Source of the DNA: Methylovulum sp. | Lineage (GTDB): Bacteria > Pseudomonadota > Gammaproteobacteria > Methylococcales > Methylomonadaceae | Assembly (NCBI GenBank): GCA_030653435.1 | Contig: JAURZI010000123.1 | Location: forward strand, 1 to 64,000 | Direction of reading: 5' to 3' | Length of the DNA stretch: 64,000 bases | Shown here: one piece after another, positions 40,313-48,749 of the stretch | Numbering within the stretch: the stretch's first letter is position 1 | How the letters are laid out: each line of letters starts with the position of its first letter | Translations under genes and position numbers: made by a program | Notes under the pieces: generated by a model | What the model was told of the DNA's origin: nothing | What the model saw: only the letters and a program-made list of their open reading frames with translations | Databases searched by the model: none

Positions 40313-42718
40313 TCATTCCGAACGCAAGCGCAACTCGAACACCTCGGCAGACTCAGCGTGGCCATAGTAATAACCCTGCCCCAGCTCACAGCCCATCGCC
40401 AGCAAGATGTCGGCCTGAGCGGCATTTTCGATGCCCTCGGCAATGACGAGCAAGTCCAGCGATTGCGCCATAGCAATGATGGTCTGTACGATCAAGCGGT
40501 CTTGACCACCCTGTAATAAATTACTCACGAATGCGGCGTCTATTTTGAGTTTTTGTACCGGAAAACGGGTGAGATAACTCAGCGATGAATACCCGGTGCC
40601 AAAATCATCAATGGCTAGCGAAAATTGATACCCGCGCAGAATCCGCAACGTATCAAGCACAGCGCTGTCATTGCTGACCAAACAACCTTCAGTCAGCTCC
40701 AACTCAAGCTGCGGCGCTTCAATAAACGCATCCTGCAAGCGTTCGTGGAAATTGATGCTTTCAATTTCCTGTGTCGATACATTGATAGCCAAACGCCCTG
40801 GCAACGCCAAGCCAGCTGCACGCCAAGCGCGTAGCTGCATGAGGGCGGCACGTAAAACCCAGGCGCCCAACTTGTGCATCAAGCCGCGTTCTTCGGCAAT
40901 CGGTATGAAACGGGCAGGACTAACCCAGCCTAAAAGTTCATCATGCCAGCGCAGCAAAGCTTCGGCACCGATTAGCTCACCGCTGGACAAATTGACCTGC
41001 GGTTGAAAATAAAGCAGCAAGGTATTGCCGGCCAACGCCAGGGTCAGGCGATCCGCGATAAGCACTCGTTCGACCAGTCCTGCACTCATGTCGCTGTGAT
41101 AAAAGAAATAGCCGCCACCCTTCTTCTTGGCGCGATACATCGCAATATCAGCGTATTTGAGCAAATCCTCACACGTACAGCCATCCAGCGGACACATGGC
41201 AATACCTGCACTCAGTCCAACCATTAAGGGTATAGCATTGATCAAGATAGGCCGTTCGGTTAAGGACTGCTGTAATCTTTCAGCCACAATAGCCAATTTT
41301 GTAGCGTCATCCGTTTCAACGATCACGACAAATTCATCGCCCCCCAAACGCGCCAATGTTTCCCCCTGTCTCAAGGATGACTGGAAACGGCGCGCGCTTT
41401 CAATCAATACCTCATCACCGGCATCGTGGCCATGAATATCGTTGATCTCCTTAAAGCGGTTGAGATCAATAAAAATCACCCCGACACCTTGGTGATTACG
41501 TTCCGCATTCGCCAGCGCGAGTTTCATCCGATCCATCAGCAAAGCGCGATTAGGCAAACTCGTCAGCGGGTCAAAGAAAGCCAATTGGGTAATATGGGCT
41601 TCCTGCTGTTTGCGCTCGGTAATGTCGGAAAAAATGCCCACATAGTTTACGATGCCGCCGTTTTCATCACGTACCGTGGAGATCGATAGCCATTCCGGAT
41701 AAACCTCCCCGGATTTGCGGCGGTTCCAAATTTCGCCTTGCCAATGTCCGCATTCGTTAATTTGTTGCCACATGGCGCGATAAAACGCCTTATCTTGACG
41801 CCCAGACCTGATGATACGCGGCGTCTTGCCCATCACCTCATAGGCAGTATAGCCGGTCACTTCCGTAAATGAACGGTTGACGCTGACAATGCGTTCTTGG
41901 GTATCCAGAATAATGACGGCTTCGACGCTTTGCTCGAATACGACAGAAGCAAGGCGTCGGGCATTCTCGTTAGCTTGACGCTCGCTAATATCGGTATAGA
42001 TGAGGACATAATGCGAAGTAATGCCCGAACCATCGCGCACGATGACCGCTGACAACCAACCGGGGAAACTCCGTCCATCCTTGGCATGACATTGCACTTC
42101 ACCCTGCCAGCGCCCGCGATTAATCAGGGCAGTACGAAACATCTGCTGAAAGCAAAGCGTACCCTGCTGGTCAGCCCATAACGCACTAGGTTCATTACCG
42201 ATGAGTTCTTCCGGCAAAAAACCGGTCATTTGCGTAAATGACCGGTTGCCGGACAACAACTTCATGCGCGCATCCAGGATGATAATGGCTTCGGAACTGT
42301 TTTCGAAGACTTTGGCCGCCAGCCGTAAACTTTCTTCCATCTGCTTGCGCTGGGTGATGTCACGCAACTGGGCCAAATACGCCTGCTGCCCATCCCATTC
42401 GGTTTCGGTGACACGCATTTCCACCACCATGGTTTGGCCTACAGGCAGAGGAATATCTAACTCGGCGCGATCAGCGCCGATAACAGGGAAGCCAAAGGGC
42501 GCACCTTGCAAATCTTCTTTCTCCCGACCAAACAGTGTAGCGGCTGCGGGATTGGAAAACAGGATATCGCCGTCATCGCCAACAATGAGAATGCCATCCA
42601 GACTGTTGTTGATGATGTTTTTAAAGCGTAACTCGGAGAGATGGTAGTTATGCCGGTATTTTTGCAGGGCATGAAATTTATGCCGGTGTCTTTGCAGTGG
42701 GGGACGTATGCCGGACAT
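40313..42718 (-). CDS. PAS-PAS-PAS-GGDEF-EAL cyclic-di-GMP enzyme, kaiBC-linked
   Basis: An 801-residue cytoplasmic protein without membrane segments. Three PAS domains (about residues 27-130, 137-260 and 262-385) each end in a DIT/DIS-ERK-type linker. A GGDEF domain follows with intact RLGGDEF (459-463), then an EAL domain with intact EALLRW and IDDFGTGYSSLSYL. Both synthesis and hydrolysis of cyclic-di-GMP are therefore possible. The start lies 8 bases after the kaiC stop, so it is coupled to kaiC. The first 30 residues contain a small tandem duplication (LQRHRHKFH / LQKYRHNYH). The clock-like KaiC partner suggests timed or redox-timed c-di-GMP control; that link is inference. Confidence 0.9.
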   Translation of the reverse strand: MSGIRPPLQRHRHKFHALQKYRHNYHLSELRFKNIINNSLDGILIVGDDGDILFSNPAAATLFGREKEDLQGAPFGFPVIGADRAELDIPLPVGQTMVVEMRVTETEWDGQQAYLAQLRDITQRKQMEESLRLAAKVFENSSEAIIILDARMKLLSGNRSFTQMTGFLPEELIGNEPSALWADQQGTLCFQQMFRTALINRGRWQGEVQCHAKDGRSFPGWLSAVIVRDGSGITSHYVLIYTDISERQANENARRLASVVFEQSVEAVIILDTQERIVSVNRSFTEVTGYTAYEVMGKTPRIIRSGRQDKAFYRAMWQQINECGHWQGEIWNRRKSGEVYPEWLSISTVRDENGGIVNYVGIFSDITERKQQEAHITQLAFFDPLTSLPNRALLMDRMKLALANAERNHQGVGVIFIDLNRFKEINDIHGHDAGDEVLIESARRFQSSLRQGETLARLGGDEFVVIVETDDATKLAIVAERLQQSLTERPILINAIPLMVGLSAGIAMCPLDGCTCEDLLKYADIAMYRAKKKGGGYFFYHSDMSAGLVERVLIADRLTLALAGNTLLLYFQPQVNLSSGELIGAEALLRWHDELLGWVSPARFIPIAEERGLMHKLGAWVLRAALMQLRAWRAAGLALPGRLAINVSTQEIESINFHERLQDAFIEAPQLELELTEGCLVSNDSAVLDTLRILRGYQFSLAIDDFGTGYSSLSYLTRFPVQKLKIDAAFVSNLLQGGQDRLIVQTIIAMAQSLDLLVIAEGIENAAQADILLAMGCELGQGYYYGHAESAEVFELRLRSE

Positions 42719-42726
42719 CGGGTAAC

Positions 42727-44265
42727 CTATATCGTCGTGGTTTTCTTGGATTGCCAGTTCACACAGTCGGTATTGCCGGCATGAGCCGGTGTGACACCGC
42801 CGCCGGTCAATAAATTGACATGACCTCCGAAGGGTTCGCCGATGTGCATGCCTTGACCATCAATAAAATATTCGCGAATCAGTTTTTCGTGCATGGAACC
42901 GCGCATTTTCAGCACAGTAATCGCTCGGCGGATCTGCCCTTCTGACTCGACATAGCGGAGCAGGACGATGGAATCGGTCAACGTCGAGATATGGGCGTCC
43001 GTTACCGATTTACCGCCAATCAGGTCGGGCGTAGTCGCGGTGAACAAGGCCGCCAATTGATGACCTTTGACAAACGAAGCAATGCCAATCACGAACTCGC
43101 GAAAGCCTTTGGCCGACGTGATGCGCTCCAGTGCGGAAATGCTGTCCAGTGCCAAACGATCCGGTTTAAAACGTTCGATCTGGCTCTTGATGGTGGCCAA
43201 ATGATCTTCAAGCGTAGCGTTCTCTGGATAAGCCGAAATGATTTTCAGGGAACCGGATTCCTCCATTTGCTGATAGTCGACGCCCCAACCCTTGGCATTG
43301 CGATAAAGTTGTTCCCTGCTTTCTTCAAAAGCCAACAGCAAACACCGTTCACCGCTATTCACACCACCTGCGGTGAATTCCGTTACCATCAGCGTTTTTC
43401 CGGTACCGGTGGCGCCCGAAACCAGAATGATCGAATCGCGAAAAATGCCTCCGCCGCACATGGTGTCCAGCATGGTATTACCCGAACTGACGCGCACATC
43501 CGTAGATTGTTGGTTAAGTTTAATAGCGGACAGGGGGACGACAATAAGCCCCTCTTCAGGCACCACGGTAAAGGGATATTCCCCTTTATGATGGTAAGTG
43601 CCGCGAAATTTAAGGATTTCGATAGTGCGATGGCGAATTTGCTCGTCCAGGCCATTACGCAGAATAACAACGTTGTCGGCGACGAACTCCTCGACGCCGA
43701 AGCGGGCAATATTGCCGTACTCCTGTTCGCGCTCCGAAGTCATCACCGTAGTAACCTGCATTTGCTTCATAACGGTTGCGATACGCAAGAGCTCCAGGCG
43801 AATGGCGCGGGTTTCCTGGAATTGCGTAAAAATAGCCCCTAATGAATCGATGGCAACCCGCACCGCCTGTACTTTCCCTATGGCATACTGCAAGCGCAAC
43901 AAAAAAGCACCCAGATCATAAGCGCCAGTTACCACCATATCGTCTTCGTAGTGGGGCGAGGCATCCACGAACACCCACTTCCCGGCCGCTTCCCAAGCCG
44001 GAATATCCCATCCCAACGAAGCCATATTACGACGAATATCTTCGGGTGGTTCCTCAAAGGTCACGAAAACACCGGAATGCCCCCATTGCCGGATGCCTTC
44101 CGCCAGAAATTGCGCGGCGAATACGCTTTTGCCGCTACCCGCAGTGCCTGACACTAATGTGGCTCGGTGAATAGGCAGGCCGCCGACGGCAATCAGATCA
44201 AAACCTGGGATACCCGTAGTCAGTTTTTCCACGGCGCCAGCAATAGAGTAATCGTTCATAGTCAT
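42727..44265 (-). CDS. kaiC: KaiC-type circadian-clock ATPase/autokinase
   Basis: A 512-residue double-RecA protein (cyanobacterial KaiC 519). Walker A motifs are GTAGSGKS (residues 40-47, CI) and GATGTGKT (284-291, CII). Glu pairs occur in FEEPPEDI (71-72) and FEESREQL (314-315). The CII phosphorylation segment reads VTDAHIST, so the equivalents of cyanobacterial Thr426, Ser431 and Thr432 are present as Thr422, Ser427 and Thr428. Autokinase activity is thus plausible. kaiB lies 18 bases upstream and a GGDEF-EAL gene 8 bases downstream; no kaiA is in the window. Confidence 0.93.
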   Translation of the reverse strand: MTMNDYSIAGAVEKLTTGIPGFDLIAVGGLPIHRATLVSGTAGSGKSVFAAQFLAEGIRQWGHSGVFVTFEEPPEDIRRNMASLGWDIPAWEAAGKWVFVDASPHYEDDMVVTGAYDLGAFLLRLQYAIGKVQAVRVAIDSLGAIFTQFQETRAIRLELLRIATVMKQMQVTTVMTSEREQEYGNIARFGVEEFVADNVVILRNGLDEQIRHRTIEILKFRGTYHHKGEYPFTVVPEEGLIVVPLSAIKLNQQSTDVRVSSGNTMLDTMCGGGIFRDSIILVSGATGTGKTLMVTEFTAGGVNSGERCLLLAFEESREQLYRNAKGWGVDYQQMEESGSLKIISAYPENATLEDHLATIKSQIERFKPDRLALDSISALERITSAKGFREFVIGIASFVKGHQLAALFTATTPDLIGGKSVTDAHISTLTDSIVLLRYVESEGQIRRAITVLKMRGSMHEKLIREYFIDGQGMHIGEPFGGHVNLLTGGGVTPAHAGNTDCVNWQSKKTTTI

Positions 44266-44283
44266 TATTAGGATGCTTCGGTT

Positions 44284-44580
44284 TTAGTTGGGGTTAACCG
44301 GTGATAGGTCTTGGCGAATATCCAACCCCAGCAAGACTTTTTCCGTTTCCGACAAATCGCCGATCAAACGACGCAACGGTGGCGGCAATATTTTAATCAG
44401 CGTCGGTGTGGCAAGGATGCGCTCATCCTCCGCCAATTGAGGATGTTCGAGAATGTCGATAATTTCAATCTCATATTGCTTATCAAGATTTTCTTCGCAG
44501 ATTTGGCGCAGATTACGGATGGCGTTTTCCGAGCGTGGCGTTTTGCCGGTTATATAGAGTTTTAGCTGAAATTTGCTCAT
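44284..44580 (-). CDS. kaiB: KaiB-type clock protein
   Basis: A 98-residue thioredoxin-like KaiB protein (cyanobacterial KaiB about 102). The conserved pattern LKLYITGKTPRSENAIRNL, YEIEIIDILEHPQLAEDERI and LATPTLIKILPPPLRRLIGD is complete. KaiB binds the CI ring of KaiC and resets its phosphorylation. It is the first gene of the kaiB-kaiC-GGDEF/EAL operon. Confidence 0.93.
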   Translation of the reverse strand: MSKFQLKLYITGKTPRSENAIRNLRQICEENLDKQYEIEIIDILEHPQLAEDERILATPTLIKILPPPLRRLIGDLSETEKVLLGLDIRQDLSPVNPN

Positions 44581-44911
44581 ATTAATTCCACGTTGTTACC
44601 TTAATATGCCTTATTTAAGGGTAATGGGACGTATCAAGGTAATCGGACTTAGAACGGCTTGAAAAGTTAAGCGGGCTATTATGTCATTGTTTTATATTCA
44701 AGGTATAACAATCCTTAGAACACAATGATAAAGTTTTGGCTTATTCTGGGTTACCCGCGAAAGCCGTTGCGGCTTGACTGTCAAAATTCACCCGCTGCTA
44801 GGGATACGGGCTTATATTGAAAAGGTTTATTTGCTATGATCTTTGAAAAGCCGCTGATACCCTCCCTAAAAGGCTTTTAAATCAGACACACAACTTCCTT
44901 AAGGAAAAACC
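44581..44911. other. Divergent promoter region between kaiB and the DHH gene
   Basis: 331 AT-rich bases between divergent genes. Promoters for both directions must lie here, but no unambiguous -35/-10 pair was identified. AAGGAAAAA (44899-44907) is the ribosome binding site of the DHH gene. No RNA gene or hairpin terminator is apparent. Confidence 0.5.
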
Positions 44912-45841
44912 ATGAGTGAAAAAAAATTTAGGCTGGTAACCCGCAGTGATTTTGACGGCTTGATCTGTGCTGTTTTATTGAAGGAAATTGATCTGATTGA
45001 CGACATTTTGTTCGTACATCCTAAAGATATGCAAGACGGCAAAATAGCCATTAGCGATAATGACATTACGACCAACCTGCCTTATGTTCATGGCGTACAT
45101 CTCGCTTTTGACCATCACTTGAGCGAAACCATACGTAATGCCAAACAGGACAACCACATCATTGACCCGGATGCCCCGTCAGCGGCCCGTGTTGTTTATG
45201 ATTATTATGGTGGCGACAAACGATTTCCTGCCAGTTGGAATGACATGATGGCGGCGGTGGATAAAGGCGATGCCGCACAATTCAGCAGGGAAGAAATCCT
45301 AAACCCTGACGGATGGGTGTTGATGAATTTCCTGATGGATGCCAGGACCGGCTTAGGGCGGTTTAGGGAGTTCAGCATTTCCAATTATCAATTAATGATG
45401 AATTTAATTGATTATTGCAAAAACCATCATATCGATGACGTGTTAAAGCTGCCCGATGTCATCGAGCGGATTAGCTTATACCGGGAGCATGAGACTGCGG
45501 CGAAAGAGCAAATACAGCGCTGTGCGACGATCCATGGCAATCTGCTGGTGTTGGATTTACGCAATGAAGAGCTCATCTACGCGGTCAATCGCTTTATGGT
45601 TTACGCACTATTCCCCGACTGTAACATTTCCATCCATGTCATGTGGGGATTAAAACAGCAGAACACCGTTTTTGCGATAGGTAAATCAATACTTAACCGT
45701 AGCTCCAACACCAATATTGGCGAGTTATGCTTACGCTACAACGGCGGCGGCCATTTAAATGCGGGCACTTGCCAAGTGGATAATGAGCAAAGCGAACAGA
45801 TCCTGCAGGAAATTATCCTGGCTATCAATACCGATGGCTAG
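44912..45841 (+). CDS. DHH-family phosphoesterase (exopolyphosphatase/oligoribonuclease-like)
   Basis: A 309-residue cytoplasmic protein with the DHH superfamily metal motifs: TRSDFDG near residues 11-16, FDHHLSE near 67-72 and the DHHA1 glycine motif NGGGHLNAG near 285. Members hydrolyse short RNA or DNA fragments, cyclic dinucleotides or polyphosphate. Which substrate this one uses cannot be decided. Because it faces a c-di-GMP/Kai operon across a shared spacer, a nucleotide-second-messenger role is possible but not shown. Confidence 0.83.
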   Translation: MSEKKFRLVTRSDFDGLICAVLLKEIDLIDDILFVHPKDMQDGKIAISDNDITTNLPYVHGVHLAFDHHLSETIRNAKQDNHIIDPDAPSAARVVYDYYGGDKRFPASWNDMMAAVDKGDAAQFSREEILNPDGWVLMNFLMDARTGLGRFREFSISNYQLMMNLIDYCKNHHIDDVLKLPDVIERISLYREHETAAKEQIQRCATIHGNLLVLDLRNEELIYAVNRFMVYALFPDCNISIHVMWGLKQQNTVFAIGKSILNRSSNTNIGELCLRYNGGGHLNAGTCQVDNEQSEQILQEIILAINTDG

Positions 45842-46248
45842 CGGCTGAGGGCAACCGGCGTTTCCGGCAACAGCACGAGTACCGGAAACGCTTATCCCCA
45901 CTCATTTACGAACAACCACCCGCCACAGTTATGCTATCGTGCCTTCTTAATGACGAATAGCCTCGCCGACCACGCCCGCTCCAGCTTGCCATCATTTTCC
46001 CCACTGTTTTAAACCCTCCCTAAAAAACCAGCGCCTTAAATATATTTTTGAACCTTTCCCGGTCGCCACGGAAATAACACGGCAAGGGCAAGGTAACACA
46101 TTGCCCTGTCAACTTCCGGCGCTTTGCCCGGAGAGCTCACGCGCGCCCACATTGCCGCTGGAGCCATTATTAACTTTGCAGTTTTGCGCTGTCGTGAGGG
46201 CATGCCAAGACTTGCTTGACATCCGCTAACCTGGAGGAGAACAACTGT
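45842..46248. other. Intergenic stretch upstream of the di-haem protein gene
   Basis: 407 bases. Near the left end GCGTTTCCGG (45858-45867) and CCGGAAACGC (45882-45891) form a 10-bp stem that may terminate the DHH transcript, although the T-tract is poor. Near the right end GGAGGAGA (46232-46239) is a strong ribosome binding site. Nothing else is recognised. Confidence 0.5.
45858..45891 (+). terminator. Candidate terminator of the DHH gene
   Basis: Perfect 10-bp stem GCGTTTCCGG/CCGGAAACGC with a 14-base loop, 17 bases after the DHH stop codon. The following sequence has few T, so efficiency is doubtful. Confidence 0.5.
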
Positions 46249-48624
46249 ATGAACCAGAAAATAACATCGGCTAGCCCTGAGCTGCGGGGCATCTTTAACC
46301 TAGCGAAGCTGGCTGCAACGCTGGCGCTGGCTTTGGCAACAGGGGCTGCGGACGCAGAATCCAGCCATTCAAGCACTATCGCAATGACTAAAGATGAAAG
46401 CCACCTGATCAATCTGAATCAAGATAACCATTCCATCACCGTATTTAAAGTTAACGCCGCCGGCAACGCTGGCAATGCGCTGAAAAAAGTGGCTGAAATC
46501 GCCGTGGGCTTTGAGCCCCAGTGCGTCGCTATTAAGCCGGATGACAGCGAGGCTTATATCACCACAGCCGACGGCTCGGTCGTCGTGGTTGCCCTTGCAG
46601 CAGGGGATACGCCTTTTTCAATCCTCAAGCGCATTGCGGTAGGCACAGAACCACGCGGCTGTGCGTTGACACCTACCGGCAATGTGCTTTATGTCGCCAA
46701 CCATACTTCGGGTACGGTTTCTATTATCGACACCGCGCAACGTTCGGTGATTAAAACCGTGGCTGGTTTTAACCGTCCTTATGCGGTTGCCATTTCTGAT
46801 GATGGTGATACCGAAGACACCGATGAAACCATTTTTGTCAGCGACTTCCTGGCCGAAGTGATTCCTAATGGCCCTGGCGAACCTTTTGATAACGGCAAAC
46901 GCGGGGTGATTCGCGCATTCCCATTCGGGCTGGCGGTGTTTTTGAAAAAAATCATCTTGTCACCGCTGACAGATGCCGGCTTTACTGCGGATCGCAGCGC
47001 ACTATGCCCCATACCCAACCCCAATGTCCACGATACGGTTTATTGCCCTGATGTCACCGGCGCTGTGGGCGACCCTGATCTGGTCAATGCCCCGCAAGGC
47101 GCTTTCCCGAACCAACTGCATGCCTTGCTGTTCCATGACAATAAACTATACGTGCCCAGCATAGGCGCCGCGCCCGCACCGCCCGTCAAATTCAATGTCA
47201 ACGTCCAGGCGCTGGTGCATGTCGTCAACCCTGCTGCATTGGCGGAAATCAAAGCGGGCACCGTCAACCTCAACGCCCAGATCAAAACCGAAATAGCGCC
47301 CGCCGACCCGTTCAGCAGTCTCGGCAAGCTGTTCGCTAACGACATCGTCGCGATGGATGCCAAAGCCAATAAGTTCGCACTGGTCAGCCGGGGCGGCAAC
47401 TATGTTTTGCGTGCCGGGCTGACCGGTGGCAAACTCGACATCGGCGCGCCGGATAAGGTCGTGCGTTTACAAACCGGCCATATACCCACCGGCATAGTCA
47501 TCAGCGGTAACGGCAGTCGTGCCTATACCAACAACTCGGTCGGACGCTCCGTGTCCGTGCTTAATCTGGATAACAACACGGTCGTTGCCCGCGATATTGA
47601 ATCAACGGTGTTGCCGCTAATCGGCAGTTTCGAGCACAACTTGCTAATGGGTAAGCTGGCGTTTTTTACCGCATTGGGGCTACCGGACAATGGCTTGTCC
47701 AAACTCGCCATACGCAGCATTGACCCGCTGGCATTTCGCGGCAAGCAATCAGATAATGCCTGGAGCAGTTGCGCGTCCTGTCACCCGGCCGGCCTTGCCG
47801 ACGGCGTCACCTGGATATTTGCCGACGGCCCGCGCCAGACCATTCCGCTGGACAGCACCTACTCCAAACGCAGCGCCGCACACGATACGCGGATCTTAAA
47901 CTGGAGCGCGGTGCGCGGCAGCAACACCGATTTCAATAATAATTCCCGTGGCGTACAAGGCGGCATCGGTTTTGCCAGTACCGCACCGTTTACCGCAGCG
48001 ACACCCAACCCCAATATTTTTAACCACGGCATCACCCAAGGCGCCAGCGAAGCGCTGGACGACGAAACCTTATGGATACAAAGCATACGTCCGCTGCAAA
48101 TGCCGCAACAAACCAATGTCAGTGCAGGCAGGGCGGTGTTTGACAGTAACTGCGCCTCATGTCACGGCGGCGCAAAATGGACCAAAAGCCAAATCCTCTA
48201 CCGCGATAACCCGGCACTGGTTGCAGGCGCACCGCGCGATCCTGGCGTGACGCTTGCGGCTAGCGGCGGCGGGCAAATCCAGTCTTACACCCTGGATGGC
48301 AACACCCTCAACTATCTCGAAAAAATAGATACATTCCTGGCTGACAATCCTCTTGAAATCAGGGCCAACGGCCTGACGGCGTTGGGTACGGATGGGTTTA
48401 ATGTGCCGTCCTTGCTGGGTGTGCGTTATCATGCGCCATATCTTCATAACGGCTCGGCCACGCAATTGGGTGACGTGTTCAAAACCCATAAACTGAACGG
48501 CAGCACGATTGCCGACGCGCTGAATGCCGCGCAAGAAGCCGATCTGCTGAAGTTCCTGAACACGATAGATGCGCGTACAGAACCCTTCCGCTCTGAGGGC
48601 GACGACTTCAGGGATCCCTTTTAA
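46249..48624 (+). CDS. Beta-propeller (YVTN-type) di-haem cytochrome c peroxidase-like protein
   Basis: A 791-residue exported protein. The start ATG at 46249 has GGAGGAGA upstream and gives a clear signal peptide (LAATLALALATGAADA). Residues about 40-470 are propeller repeats (YVANHTSGTVSIIDTAQRSV, GNGSRAYTNNSVGRSVSVLN). The C-terminal third carries two c-type haem sites, Cys508-x-x-CysHis512 and Cys635-x-x-CysHis639, in a MauG/bacterial cytochrome c peroxidase-like context (HAPYLHNGSATQLGDVF). It is probably periplasmic or surface-bound and handles peroxide or another oxidant, or electron transfer. Methanotrophs are known for surface-associated cytochrome c peroxidases; closeness to those is not tested here. 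Confidence 0.85.
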   Translation: MNQKITSASPELRGIFNLAKLAATLALALATGAADAESSHSSTIAMTKDESHLINLNQDNHSITVFKVNAAGNAGNALKKVAEIAVGFEPQCVAIKPDDSEAYITTADGSVVVVALAAGDTPFSILKRIAVGTEPRGCALTPTGNVLYVANHTSGTVSIIDTAQRSVIKTVAGFNRPYAVAISDDGDTEDTDETIFVSDFLAEVIPNGPGEPFDNGKRGVIRAFPFGLAVFLKKIILSPLTDAGFTADRSALCPIPNPNVHDTVYCPDVTGAVGDPDLVNAPQGAFPNQLHALLFHDNKLYVPSIGAAPAPPVKFNVNVQALVHVVNPAALAEIKAGTVNLNAQIKTEIAPADPFSSLGKLFANDIVAMDAKANKFALVSRGGNYVLRAGLTGGKLDIGAPDKVVRLQTGHIPTGIVISGNGSRAYTNNSVGRSVSVLNLDNNTVVARDIESTVLPLIGSFEHNLLMGKLAFFTALGLPDNGLSKLAIRSIDPLAFRGKQSDNAWSSCASCHPAGLADGVTWIFADGPRQTIPLDSTYSKRSAAHDTRILNWSAVRGSNTDFNNNSRGVQGGIGFASTAPFTAATPNPNIFNHGITQGASEALDDETLWIQSIRPLQMPQQTNVSAGRAVFDSNCASCHGGAKWTKSQILYRDNPALVAGAPRDPGVTLAASGGGQIQSYTLDGNTLNYLEKIDTFLADNPLEIRANGLTALGTDGFNVPSLLGVRYHAPYLHNGSATQLGDVFKTHKLNGSTIADALNAAQEADLLKFLNTIDARTEPFRSEGDDFRDPF

Positions 48625-48683
48625 ACCCCGGACCCGCTTGCCGGATTGCCTCACCATCCCAGGCCGGCTAAGCACTAAACAAC

Positions 48684-48731
48684 AGCCGGGCGATACACTG
48701 CCGTATGCAGTTATCGCCCGGCTTATTTTAT
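48684..48731 (+). terminator. Strong terminator after the di-haem protein gene
   Basis: AGCCGGGCGATA (48684-48695) pairs with TATCGCCCGGCT (48712-48723), and inside it ACTGC pairs with GCAGT, followed by TATTTTATT. The hairpin ends only some 12 bases before the ribosome binding site of the next gene, so it separates the haem gene from the porin gene or attenuates readthrough into it. Confidence 0.88.
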
Positions 48732-48749
48732 TGGGGAGAACCACTATTC

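Noticed and set aside
42991-43842. 283-codon plus-strand frame
   Set aside because: It is fully antisense to kaiC, whose motifs are intact; the frame is a by-product of codon usage.
47040-47399. Antisense frames within the di-haem protein gene
   Set aside because: The sense frame has a signal peptide, propeller repeats and two CxxCH sites; antisense frames are shadows.
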